From a virus: a DNA stretch of 24,941 nucleotides. Both the position numbers and the translations under genes were made by a program. Position 1 is the stretch's first letter. The number at the start of each line of letters is the position of its first letter. Below, one piece after another: positions 6,247 through 12,990 of the stretch. Under the pieces are notes generated by a model. The model saw only the letters and a program-made list of their open reading frames with translations, was not told where the DNA came from and ran no database searches. The DNA lies in the IMG/VR virus record IMGVR_UViG_3300040751_002928, positions 1 to 24,941 of that record; one strand, given 5' to 3'.

Positions 6247-6980
6247 TATATTTTACTTAACAGAGCAGACTCGCCACTCTTGCTGAAAATGAATCTGTCC
6301 TCTGTGGTCTTTGTGATCTGATATGGTCCGAAATATTTTGTTAGAAACAAACACTCACTTATGGCACTCTCGTCTAGCCTAAATGCCTTGACTTCGTTCA
6401 TGATCATGTTGGTGTTACCAAATGCGTGTAATTCAAATTTCAGTGTGTCTGCACCCCGCTTCTTGACTTCTATTACGTTGTTGTCCAGTTTGAATTCCAT
6501 CATCTGGAACTTGTCAAAGAACGTCTTGACCTCCCCCAGTCTCATGCTCTGTATCTTCTGTGTGTAGGCTATCGGTGTTCTGGGCAGTATGTCTGCCAGG
6601 TTCTTGGCCGATGCCTCGAAAGGTGTTGGATCCTTGTGGTAAGTGAATTCGAAAGTTTCGATGTTTGTTAGTTTTGCGAGATCATCAAGGAACTTCCTGA
6701 TCTCCCTGTCCACTTTCTCTGTCCTGGCGAACTCAACGAACACCCTGTGCTTGCCGTCCTCCAGCGTGCCCGGTGTAGCGTCAGCGTCCAGCACTTCCTT
6801 GTATCCGGTCTCTGCGAAACGTTCTAGGTCCTTGGCTGGAGCCTGTCCGTCCACTGATAATGCCAGCACCATGATGTTGCGGTCATCGCCCATCTTGGAT
6901 TTGAATTGGTCTACCGAGAATCGTTTGTGTACGACTCCGTCTAGGTCTCCGGCTTTTAATCCTTCTTTAAGAAATGTCAT
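6246..6980 (-). CDS. conserved phage protein of unknown function (244 aa)
   Basis: A soluble, mixed alpha/beta protein of 244 residues with no membrane segment and no motif I can assign. It begins MTFLKEGLKAGDLDGVVHKRFSVDQFKSKMGDD and ends FSKSGESALLSKI. The gene overlaps the upstream one by 14 bases and the endolysin by TAATG, so the three genes from 7449 down to 5782 form one unit that begins with a late-type promoter. Late expression with the lysin suggests a virion or assembly role, but this is inference only. GC-rich third positions match the structural genes, so it belongs to the phage core rather than the AT-rich cargo. Confidence 0.7.
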   Translation of the reverse strand: MTFLKEGLKAGDLDGVVHKRFSVDQFKSKMGDDRNIMVLALSVDGQAPAKDLERFAETGYKEVLDADATPGTLEDGKHRVFVEFARTEKVDREIRKFLDDLAKLTNIETFEFTYHKDPTPFEASAKNLADILPRTPIAYTQKIQSMRLGEVKTFFDKFQMMEFKLDNNVIEVKKRGADTLKFELHAFGNTNMIMNEVKAFRLDESAISECLFLTKYFGPYQITKTTEDRFIFSKSGESALLSKI

Positions 6981-7449
6981 TTAGATTACTTAATTCTCCA
7001 GATGCCTCATCTGTGGCATCTTGGCTTTCAATCTCGTCTTTACCGTGCTTGAAGTTGCCGATCAGTTCCTTGGGCATCCTGATCTCCACCACCCAAATGT
7101 CATGGCTGTCAATCTTGCCTTTCGTGGTGCCGGGCCTGTAGTCTTCCGGTCCCTTGATCTGTCTTGGCTTCAGTAATTCGTCTCGTTTGTAGAATACCTT
7201 GCATCCTCTGTCCAGCAATCTCTGTCCTCCCGCTGGATCTGGCATCTTGTCCGCTGGCCACATGAATGAACACGTTACAAAGTGTCTGGAATCAACAGGA
7301 CCGGATAATAATTCACCGTCCTCCCAGTTCTTGAACACGTACACGTCTAGTTCATCTATCACGCGTTCGAAGTCCTTCAGTATGGATAGGGTAGGACCCA
7401 CAGCGTAAAGTGATTGTACATTTTTAATGATATCTAAGACGTCATGCAT
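6967..7449 (-). CDS. conserved T4-like marine phage protein of unknown function (160 aa)
   Basis: A 160-residue protein starting MHDVLDIIKNVQSLYAVGPTLSILKDFERVIDELD, with VYVFKNWEDGELLSGP and VTCSFMWPADKMPDPAGG. From memory, proteins with this N-terminus and the 'NWEDGEL' and 'MPDP.GG' stretches recur in T4-like cyanophages as uncharacterised proteins. The C-terminus is acidic and low in complexity (ESQDATDEASGELS). It is the first gene of the late unit leading to the M15 peptidase: a GATAAATA box ends nine bases before the ATG and no Shine-Dalgarno is seen. A structural or assembly role is plausible from timing only. Confidence 0.72.
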   Translation of the reverse strand: MHDVLDIIKNVQSLYAVGPTLSILKDFERVIDELDVYVFKNWEDGELLSGPVDSRHFVTCSFMWPADKMPDPAGGQRLLDRGCKVFYKRDELLKPRQIKGPEDYRPGTTKGKIDSHDIWVVEIRMPKELIGNFKHGKDEIESQDATDEASGELSNLNDIS

Positions 7450-7458
7450 AGCAAGTGT

Positions 7459-7466
7459 TATTTATC
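7459..7466 (-). promoter_or_regulatory. T4-type late promoter box (GATAAATA)
   Basis: Minus-strand box ending nine bases before the ATG at 7449, without an evident Shine-Dalgarno. Confidence 0.58.
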
Positions 7467-7587
7467 AGAAATATCTGTGTTGTAAAATATGCATAGTTTA
7501 TCTGGTAATTTGATAGTAAGTATTTGTACATGAGTCCAACACAGAGACACATCAAATCACAATCCAACACAACCTACGAGGAGCCCT

Positions 7588-7806
7588 ATGCTACCATATC
7601 AGAGCCTACAAATGCGACCTTTATTCCAGAGGAAACTGTGGAAACTAATGAGGAAGAAGCGTGTATTCGACAAGCGAGTCAAGATGTACTTGCTGAACGA
7701 GGGCTGGCTCAAGATACGGAAACAGAAGGATCGTAGGCGCAGAAGGGTGCTAAGGAAGATGTTCAAGGCCACCCAACTGGCCTATCTCCGACGTGTTTGT
7801 GCGTAG
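7588..7806 (+). CDS. small, extremely basic protein (72 aa) on the opposite strand
   Basis: A 72-residue Arg/Lys-rich protein with almost no acidic residues (e.g. KLMRKKRVFDKRVKMYLL, then KQKDRRRRRVLRKM), probably helical and nucleic-acid binding. I recognise no family. Support for this frame: GAGGAG four bases before ATG 7588, third positions with the same G/C bias as core phage genes (AAG, CTG, AAC, GAG), and a stop that abuts the stop of the convergent gene at 7807. An overlapping plus-strand frame (ATG 7530 to 7736, 69 codons, acidic) has no such codon bias and no ribosome site. It is one of only four plus-strand genes in the window. A role in binding DNA, RNA or polymerase is only a guess from charge. 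Confidence 0.6.
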   Translation: MLPYQSLQMRPLFQRKLWKLMRKKRVFDKRVKMYLLNEGWLKIRKQKDRRRRRVLRKMFKATQLAYLRRVCA

Positions 7807-8082
7807 TTATTTGACGAACTGATCCATGGCATCGGCGTACCACTGGCGGTAGTGCTGTTCTATGCGTTCGAATGGGATCTCGTCCCTCTGGGCCACTGGT
7901 ATGCCCGGTAGTTCATTCTTGATGACTTCCTTGTTCACGAGATCTAATATTACTGTGTATTCCAGTGCCTTGCCTGGTCCTATCTTCTTCTTTGAGAGTT
8001 CAACGAACTCATCGAACTTCTTGTCTGCTTTTATTATGTACTTCACACAGAAGTATCTCTTCTTGTTGTGTTTGCTACCCAT
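7807..8082 (-). CDS. small conserved protein downstream of gp44 (91 aa), unknown function
   Basis: A 91-residue protein (MGSKHNKKRYFCVKYIIKAD... ending QWYADAMDQFVK) with a basic N-terminus and a helical C-terminus. The start overlaps the end of the clamp-loader gene by eight bases, so it is made from the same message. In T4 the gene after 44 is 62, the small clamp-loader subunit (187 residues). This protein is half that length and I see no convincing similarity to gp62, so I do not call it that; the position nevertheless makes it a candidate replication partner. Its stop directly abuts that of the plus-strand gene at 7588-7806. Confidence 0.65.
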   Translation of the reverse strand: MGSKHNKKRYFCVKYIIKADKKFDEFVELSKKKIGPGKALEYTVILDLVNKEVIKNELPGIPVAQRDEIPFERIEQHYRQWYADAMDQFVK

Positions 8083-9001
8083 TCTGTAACCTCGCTAGTT
8101 TTATCATGCAACTGGCTAAATTTATCTCAGGGTCAGCGACAAACGAATGATCCACCAACGCCTGCTTGATAATTAGCACCGCCTTGTCCTGCTGGTCCTC
8201 ATCTTTGGACACCAGTTCCAGGTTGTCATACAGCCATCTGTATATCTCCTCACACTCCTCTGGTCTGGCCTGTGCGCAGACAAGTTTACGTGCTTCCTGT
8301 ATCTTGCCCTGCTTGAACAGTTCTACCATCTCCAACCTGTAGTCCTGTTGACCACTATCGCCCTTGGCAGGTGGCATCAACTTGCCATCCCTCACGTTCT
8401 GTTGCACCATGTTGATGCACTTCCTCAGATCCGGATAACTTGCCTTCACATACGTGTCTAAAGTGTCTATGTCCTGTTCAACATTCTCCGCGATCAAGAT
8501 CTCCGCGACCCTGGCGGTGAATTCCGTCTTGTCTATGGTCTCCATGTGGAAGCCCTGGCATCTGCTGTGAAGTGCCGGGATCACCCTGTTGGGATAGTTA
8601 CAGGTCAGTATGAATCTTGCTGAGGTGTGATAAGCCTCCATCACGCCACGCAGTGCGGCCTGTCCGTTTGGACTCATGTAGTCCGCTTCATCCAGCAACA
8701 CATACTTGTATGCGCCGAAAGGCATGATCTGTACGAAGTTGTTGATCTTCTCCCTGACCGTGTCCACCGAGTTCTCCCTGGATGCGTTTATCTCCAGTAT
8801 GTCATAACTGCTAACGTCTAGTTCATGGAACAGCATCTTGGCCAGTGTGGTCTTGCCTACTCCTGGTGCTCCTGATAGTAGCAAGTGTGGTATGGACTTC
8901 TCGTCAATCCAGCTCTGTATCTGTTGTCTTTGTGCTTCGTCCCTGACCACGTACTCCTTCAGAGTCTTAGGCCTGTATTTTTCTACCCATAAATCTTTCA
9001 T
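8075..9001 (-). CDS. 44: sliding-clamp loader ATPase, gp44-like
   Basis: A 308-residue AAA+ ATPase that loads the sliding clamp (gp45) onto primer-template junctions for the phage DNA polymerase. The start WVEKYRPKTLKEYV is the clamp-loader signature. Walker A is GAPGVGKTT (residues 44-52), Walker B LLDEAD (102-107), sensor-1 LTCNYPNR (132-139), and the Arg-finger SRC motif is at 146-148 (HSRCQGF). Length matches T4 gp44 (319). A C-terminal helical collar domain follows. Partners gp45 and gp62 are not in view, so the usual 45-44-62-regA block is rearranged or split here. A weaker sigma-70-like promoter lies directly upstream within the end of uvdE. Confidence 0.95.
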   Translation of the reverse strand: MKDLWVEKYRPKTLKEYVVRDEAQRQQIQSWIDEKSIPHLLLSGAPGVGKTTLAKMLFHELDVSSYDILEINASRENSVDTVREKINNFVQIMPFGAYKYVLLDEADYMSPNGQAALRGVMEAYHTSARFILTCNYPNRVIPALHSRCQGFHMETIDKTEFTARVAEILIAENVEQDIDTLDTYVKASYPDLRKCINMVQQNVRDGKLMPPAKGDSGQQDYRLEMVELFKQGKIQEARKLVCAQARPEECEEIYRWLYDNLELVSKDEDQQDKAVLIIKQALVDHSFVADPEINLASCMIKLARLQNG

Positions 9002-9006
9002 ATGTG

Positions 9007-10050
9007 CTATATTACAGAAGTTTCCTTCGCTTGTCTATATAATTGTTCCGAGGCCATGTTTTTACCTTTGGCCTCCACCTGTATGTCGAAGTTTTCCGAG
9101 AACGAAAGAGCCCAATCATTTACCTTACGATTTGGTAATAGGTCCGAGTGTGCCCTCAGTTTCTGTTTCTTGCAACCTCTCGCAAGTAGATCTTTAATGT
9201 CATGCATCTCGGTGTGTGTTCGTTCACCAAGGTCTGCTACCGCAAGATGTTCGTCTCGTGAATACGAATAATGCATACTGGGTCTCTGACCACGCCACGA
9301 ATCTATCACACGTTTGACCCTGTCGTCCGTGGGTTCGATGTACTCCTCGTCACGGATCCAGTGGTGATGCACATCTAGGACCAATGCGAGATCCTTCTCC
9401 AATTCCAGGCTCTTCTCCAAGCCGTGTCCCATCTCGTCATTCTCGATCGTTATCAGGTTCCTTGCCTCTGTTGATAATCTGGGTAGTGCCTTCCTGATGC
9501 CGTCTGGTCCTTGACGGCCTGATATGTGTACATTAATTTTACAACCATCCTGGAAGCTCTTGCCAAACCCCATCCATCTGGCCATGTCCGCGTGGTATTC
9601 GAATTCTTCTATGCTACGTTCAACTATGTCTGGTGTGTCTGACGCCAGCACACAGAACTGTCCCGGATGGAATGAAACTTTCACATCCAACTTCCTGGCC
9701 ATCTCTCCCACGGGTGCGAATAGGTTCGCTAGGTGATCCTGTATGTCCTGTTGTTGCCACCATGACTTCCAGTCCTTCTCGGTGTAGCCCTGTAGCATTT
9801 CGCTACCTAGCCTCACCATCCTACGTTCCGGTGGCAGTGTGCCCACACGTTCTATCAACCTACGTGCGGCCGTTGTGTTGTGTGTCATGATGTCCCACTG
9901 TCGCTGTTCGGCCTCTTCCTGGTGTTCACGTAGCCAACGCATCGTGGTGCTTCTGCCGTTTAGATCACGGTCCTTGGCGTTGACTTTCATGCCGCCAAAC
10001 TCCGACTCGTCGTTGAGCCATTTACAACAGAAACCAAAACGCTGTATCAT
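9007..10050 (-). CDS. uvsE: UV damage endonuclease (UvdE/UvsE family)
   Basis: A 347-residue TIM-barrel endonuclease that nicks DNA 5' to cyclobutane dimers, 6-4 photoproducts and some other lesions, starting an excision pathway without a glycosylase. It starts MIQRFGFCCKWL, as in the family, and the metal-ligand strands are visible: VSFHPGQFCVL, INVHISGR, LITIENDE and LVLDVHHHW, which supply the His, Glu and Asp ligands of the three-metal centre. Length is in the normal range. UvdE genes are known in T4-like cyanophages and fit a phage exposed to sunlight. Its promoter is a perfect TTGACA-N16-TATAAT whose -10 ends six bases before the ATG, so an abundant leaderless host-polymerase transcript is expected. 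Confidence 0.93.
   Translation of the reverse strand: MIQRFGFCCKWLNDESEFGGMKVNAKDRDLNGRSTTMRWLREHQEEAEQRQWDIMTHNTTAARRLIERVGTLPPERRMVRLGSEMLQGYTEKDWKSWWQQQDIQDHLANLFAPVGEMARKLDVKVSFHPGQFCVLASDTPDIVERSIEEFEYHADMARWMGFGKSFQDGCKINVHISGRQGPDGIRKALPRLSTEARNLITIENDEMGHGLEKSLELEKDLALVLDVHHHWIRDEEYIEPTDDRVKRVIDSWRGQRPSMHYSYSRDEHLAVADLGERTHTEMHDIKDLLARGCKKQKLRAHSDLLPNRKVNDWALSFSENFDIQVEAKGKNMASEQLYRQAKETSVI
9009..9037 (-). promoter_or_regulatory. possible sigma-70 promoter of gp44
   Basis: TAGACA (9032-9037), 17-base spacer, TAATAT (9009-9014), ending seven bases before the gp44 ATG. Weaker than the promoters at 10057 and 20865, but the spacing to the start codon is the same. Confidence 0.42.
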
Positions 10051-10056
10051 CCTACA

Positions 10057-10084
10057 ATTATAGCACTGATTGCCTATTTGTCAA
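10057..10084 (-). promoter_or_regulatory. perfect consensus sigma-70 promoter of uvsE
   Basis: TTGACA (10079-10084), 16-base spacer, TATAAT (10057-10062), then six bases to the ATG at 10050. Initiation about seven bases after the -10 would fall on the start codon. It overlaps the end of the ParB-like gene. Confidence 0.8.
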
Positions 10085-10457
10085 TTTGTGATTGTGCCCA
10101 ATCATTGATCAATCCGGACACTTTCAAGCGGAATTTTGATTCCCTGTCCACATCTCTGAGGATCTTGTTGGCCTTCGCCAATTGCAATCCTTGTGCGACT
10201 GGTAATTTTATTGCTGTTGCAGTCTTTTTTCTCTGCTTCTTGAGTGCCTGTACCCTGTGCCAGCCGTCCAATAATATAAAGTATCCAGAATCTTTTATTG
10301 GTGCCACTAAAATAGGTTTCTGTTTTTTATTTTTTGTGAGTCCTTTGATCCAGGTCCTCTTCTCTCGGTTCAATGGCCGTTCAACACCCAGTCCAATGTC
10401 GGCCATTGTGACCAGTTTCTTTATTTCAACTTCAATCGGTTTCATAGTCCAATCCAT
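10074..10457 (-). CDS. ParB/sulfiredoxin-fold protein
   Basis: A 127-residue protein with a ParB/Srx-type N-terminal fold: VEIKKLVTMADI, then KPILVAPIKDSGYFILLDGWHRVQALKK, whose DGWHR (residues 64-68) matches the nucleotide-binding DGxHRxxA motif of this superfamily. It lacks the helix-turn-helix DNA-binding region of true plasmid ParB. Members include sulfiredoxins, free-serine kinases (SbnI/SerK), CTP switches and nucleases, so the activity cannot be named. It is the last gene of a four-gene unit (GroES-like, PLP-fold, Zn-knuckle, ParB-like) and overlaps the Zn-knuckle gene by 26 bases; if the internal ATG at 10445 is used the overlap is 14. The combination with a PLP-fold enzyme is notable because SbnI supplies phosphoserine to a PLP enzyme; parallel only. 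Confidence 0.72.
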   Translation of the reverse strand: MDWTMKPIEVEIKKLVTMADIGLGVERPLNREKRTWIKGLTKNKKQKPILVAPIKDSGYFILLDGWHRVQALKKQRKKTATAIKLPVAQGLQLAKANKILRDVDRESKFRLKVSGLINDWAQSQIDK

Positions 10458-10677
10458 TTATGTCAATTATTATCTGCCATTCTGGTCCTTTTGGTAGTGG
10501 CCTGCGTTGTGGGTAATCGTTCTCGTCTGAGATCTCCCTGTATTGATTGGCGCAGACGGGCCCACAGAACGGTCTGATTATCCTCTTGTCATATTTTGTG
10601 TCATGTAGGCTGTCGTACCAGTAAATCGCATTGAAGAATTCTTTTTTACAAACGTAACAGGTGTGTGATCTAGTCAT
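10432..10677 (-). CDS. small Cys4 zinc-knuckle protein (81 aa)
   Basis: An 81-residue protein with CYVCKKEF near the N-terminus and FCGPVCANQYRE at residues 38-49, that is CxxC...CxxxC, a plausible structural zinc site. The rest is polar, ending IIIDINGLDYETD. I recognise no family. The start overlaps the PLP-fold gene's stop by eight bases and its end overlaps the ParB-like gene, so it is translated from the same message as both. Zinc binding is predicted from Cys spacing only. Confidence 0.68.
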   Translation of the reverse strand: MTRSHTCYVCKKEFFNAIYWYDSLHDTKYDKRIIRPFCGPVCANQYREISDENDYPQRRPLPKGPEWQIIIDINGLDYETD

Positions 10678-11539
10678 TTTTTAATAACAGGTTGGCTACC
10701 CCAACCATCCCTTCATTTTCTTTGCTGTAAGCACTCATCAAAGTTTTCAAAGGCTTCAAATCATGTTTATTGCATAAGTCATAGTATTTTTTTTTGTATT
10801 TGGTGATCAGGTAATCCATTGGGAATTTGTCAAGATAGTATTTCCCTATCATCACATTAGGATAGGAGACCATTCTGTATTGGTTCTCGATCTTTATCGT
10901 GTCGCTTGTTTCGTGCTTGAGCCATCTCACACCAATCCTGCACCAATGCATACCAAAAGGTTTGCTTAGACTTGTCGCCATGCCTTTGATACAGTGTGCG
11001 CCTAGATCCAAATCTTGCTCCCAAGCGCAAGGTAACCAAGCACAATCCAGGTACACATCGATTCCCATGTCGTCGGCCCTGCTTATGATTTCATTGTATT
11101 GTGGATGTCTATCTCCTGAAGACGGAAATGGGTATTCCAATATCAACGGTTTGCCAGGCATCATGCTATCTAAATCAACATGTGCGAATTCCGGGTCTAA
11201 TTTTCGATAATAGTTATATCCACCTTTGAAAACTTGTATGTTCCGCAGGCCATGTGTCATTATTATTTGATCTATGAAGTGTTGGCATCCTGTGATGACA
11301 TCTCTCTGGGTAAAGAGCTCTAAACCTTTCACTTTGATGTATTTGTGTGACAACAAAGACTGCTGAAATGCGTGTATGAAATTATTGTATTCCGAAGTTA
11401 TGTATGGGAATGATTTGTTTTCTTTGTTTTTGAAGAAATCGCCTCTTGCCTGGAGCAATTGGCGGTCATTGGAAAAGGGAGGTATCCAGTCTATCGCGAA
11501 ACCTTTGTCATCGAAAAGTCTGTTTTGTTCACTAGTCAT
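10670..11539 (-). CDS. PLP-dependent fold-type-I (aminotransferase-like) protein, paralogue 2
   Basis: A 289-residue protein related to the one at 4287-5225. VYLDCAWLPCAW carries Asp165 (pyridine-nitrogen contact), KGMATSLSKPFGMHWCRIGVRW carries the expected Schiff-base Lys193 and a conserved Arg201. The typical glycine-rich phosphate loop is less clear than in paralogue 1 (KGGYNYYRK around residue 105 takes its place). Shorter than ordinary class I aminotransferases, with a reduced C-terminal domain. It overlaps the GroES-like gene by eight bases at its start and the Zn-knuckle gene at its end. It is somewhat more AT-rich than neighbouring core genes. Catalysis is plausible as Lys and Asp are kept; the substrate is unknown. 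It could also be a non-enzymatic descendant. Confidence 0.7.
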   Translation of the reverse strand: MTSEQNRLFDDKGFAIDWIPPFSNDRQLLQARGDFFKNKENKSFPYITSEYNNFIHAFQQSLLSHKYIKVKGLELFTQRDVITGCQHFIDQIIMTHGLRNIQVFKGGYNYYRKLDPEFAHVDLDSMMPGKPLILEYPFPSSGDRHPQYNEIISRADDMGIDVYLDCAWLPCAWEQDLDLGAHCIKGMATSLSKPFGMHWCRIGVRWLKHETSDTIKIENQYRMVSYPNVMIGKYYLDKFPMDYLITKYKKKYYDLCNKHDLKPLKTLMSAYSKENEGMVGVANLLLKND

Positions 11540-11975
11540 TGCCCGGCAGTGAAGTCATCTGTCGCATACCGCCCGTGTTGATGTAGCCGGCCTGCCTGTT
11601 GTTGAAGTCTGGTTCCTCTTCGGATACCAGCAGGATGTCATTCTCGTCGATCATCCTAACTTCCAGCTCTTCGCCCGCTTTCTTGACCTTGAGTGCCCTG
11701 GACCATCTGCCGTGTGCCACGAGTAGCCATTCGCCCACCCGCACGTCTTCCTGTTCCTTGCCAACTGCGTATACCTTGGCCCATCTTGGGTGTATGCCCG
11801 CTTCTGTGCCGTCGTCGTCAAGCAAGATGATTCCACCCTTTGATTTTGTGGCTCCGAACTGCATGTCTGAAACCAAAACCCTCTTCTTCAGTGGTGTGAT
11901 GTCGTAGTCAACGGTGTACTGCTTACCACCATGCGATCCGAATCCTTTTGCTTGTAGATCTTCTATCTGTCCCAT
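11532..11975 (-). CDS. GroES-like co-chaperonin (functional counterpart of T4 gp31)
   Basis: A 147-residue protein whose middle matches the GroES/Cpn10 fold. ITPLKKRVLVSDMQ opens the beta barrel; FGATKSKGGIILLDDDGTEAG (residues 40-60) corresponds to the mobile loop that binds GroEL; WAKVYAVGKEQEDVRVGEWLLV and MIDENDILLV match the rest of the barrel. T4-like phages encode a gp31 co-chaperonin that replaces GroES to enlarge the GroEL cage for the major capsid protein; this gene could do the same, as inference. About 20 N-terminal and 27 C-terminal residues are extra. It heads a four-gene unit and has a strong sigma-70 promoter (11985-12013) ending nine bases before the ATG. Confidence 0.78.
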   Translation of the reverse strand: MGQIEDLQAKGFGSHGGKQYTVDYDITPLKKRVLVSDMQFGATKSKGGIILLDDDGTEAGIHPRWAKVYAVGKEQEDVRVGEWLLVAHGRWSRALKVKKAGEELEVRMIDENDILLVSEEEPDFNNRQAGYINTGGMRQMTSLPGND

Positions 11976-11984
11976 TGTAGAAGT

Positions 11985-12013
11985 ATTATAGCGGATCTAT
12001 TCCAATCCGTCAA
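11985..12013 (-). promoter_or_regulatory. strong sigma-70 promoter of the groES-like operon
   Basis: TTGACG (12008-12013), 17-base spacer, TATAAT (11985-11990), then nine bases to the ATG at 11975; no Shine-Dalgarno between. It overlaps the end of the upstream structural gene. Confidence 0.75.
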
Positions 12014-12440
12014 GAGCGGCGTCTATGCCTTTTTTCTCCGTGCTCTCTGTCTTGGGTTTGAATGTAGCCACTGGTGTGGGTTCCGCTTCTACCTTGGGTG
12101 CCACCACCGGTTCCGGCGCTGGCCGTTGTTTGATCTCTGTCTTGGCGACAGGTGTCATCGTCTGCACGGTCTTTTGTGGTGGTGTCCTTGGTGCTGGTGC
12201 GGGTTTGGCCCTCGCTGGCGTGTCGTCCACCATGCCCCTAGGTTGTTCGTAGTATTTCTTTATGACTGTCTCTTTCTTGGTAACGACCTGTCCACCTGGT
12301 CCTAAAACGTCTCCACGAGCATTCACGTTCATGTTGCCTACCGCTTGTACGGTCTCGTTGGCCGCTCTCAATTTCTCTATGTCTACCATACGTCCCTGCA
12401 TGGTTCTATACATTCTTTTTCTTGTGGGTCTTGCTACCAT
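11997..12440 (-). CDS. Pro/Ala-rich putative virion protein (147 aa)
   Basis: The N-terminus MVARPTRKRMYRTMQGRMVDIEKLRAANETVQAVGNMNVNARGD is of a type that, from memory, recurs in T4-like cyanophage genomes as a structural or uncharacterised protein. Residues 75-140 are a disordered Pro/Ala/Lys/Thr-rich linker (ARAKPAPAPRTPPQK and similar), ending GIDAALDGLE. This looks like a folded or peptide head with a long flexible tail. An AGGAG ribosome site lies about ten bases before the ATG and a late-like box (GATAAGTA) 22 bases upstream. A virion role is inference from family memory and expression class. Confidence 0.7.
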   Translation of the reverse strand: MVARPTRKRMYRTMQGRMVDIEKLRAANETVQAVGNMNVNARGDVLGPGGQVVTKKETVIKKYYEQPRGMVDDTPARAKPAPAPRTPPQKTVQTMTPVAKTEIKQRPAPEPVVAPKVEAEPTPVATFKPKTESTEKKGIDAALDGLE

Positions 12441-12462
12441 TTTAATATGCTCCTATATTGAT

Positions 12463-12470
12463 TACTTATC
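12463..12470 (-). promoter_or_regulatory. late-like promoter box (GATAAGTA)
   Basis: Minus-strand TGATAAGTAATC, one mismatch from NATAAATA, 22 bases before the ATG at 12440 with AGGAG between. The same G replaces A in the box at 2633. Overlaps the end of the upstream gene. Confidence 0.35.
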
Positions 12471-12990
12471 ATCGCAGGAATTCGGTGATGTCCAAATCGT
12501 ACAGCATGGGATTGATCTTGTGTACTCCTATCAGGAACAGACAGAAACTGGCCACGCTGGATCCCCTGCCCACACCCCAAACAATATTATTAGCTCGTAG
12601 CGTGTCAACAAAATAGATCAGGAACTGTAGTACCCTTATAAATTTTTTCTTTTCAAATAGGTTGTATTCCAGTTGTACCCTCTGTCGTTCTTCGTCACTC
12701 TGACATCTCTCCAAAAGCCATTCCAGCATATTGATCTTGTAGTACTGTTCTGGCATGTGCCATGTGTTGATGTTCTTGTGATCGAACTCTGCCAGTGGTT
12801 CCCTGTTGGGTGCTGTGTTAATTTTTGGTAAATCCAGTCCAAGCTCTTTTAGTGCCATGCTGTATTTTGCAGTGTCTTCGAAGAACAGTCTTGATATGTC
12901 AAAATCTGGATCGGTGTAAAGCAAGTCAACGGCATCCTCTTCCGAGAACGTCACGTCTCCGTGGTCATTTGTCTTTGTCTTTTCCGCCAT
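12469..12990 (-). CDS. DNA polymerase III alpha palm-like protein, lacking catalytic aspartates
   Basis: A 173-residue protein. Its last 70 residues match the region just before the active site of bacterial C-family polymerases (DnaE): VQLEYNLFEKKKF, then a hydrophobic helix, NNIVWGVGRGSSVASF and GVHKINPMLYDLDITEFLR. In DnaE this region reads roughly 'YFLIV.D.I..A...I.VGPGRGSAAGSLV...LGI...DPL.Y.L.FERFLN' and is followed by PDFDID with catalytic Asp residues; here the protein stops before that motif. The N-terminal half (acidic, no PHP motifs) is unfamiliar. It could bind nucleotide, primer end or host polymerase, but should not polymerise alone. The gene overlaps the upstream unknown gene by 26 bases, in a structural-gene setting. 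Similarity is by eye and needs a profile search. Confidence 0.68.
   Translation of the reverse strand: MAEKTKTNDHGDVTFSEEDAVDLLYTDPDFDISRLFFEDTAKYSMALKELGLDLPKINTAPNREPLAEFDHKNINTWHMPEQYYKINMLEWLLERCQSDEERQRVQLEYNLFEKKKFIRVLQFLIYFVDTLRANNIVWGVGRGSSVASFCLFLIGVHKINPMLYDLDITEFLR

Noticed and set aside
7530-7736. Acidic plus-strand frame overlapping the basic 72-aa gene
   Set aside because: No ribosome site, random-like codon use, no conserved look; the basic frame has both signals. Not fully excluded.
7807-8082. Calling the gene after gp44 'gp62'
   Set aside because: Position fits, but it is 91 residues against 187 in T4 and I see no shared motifs.
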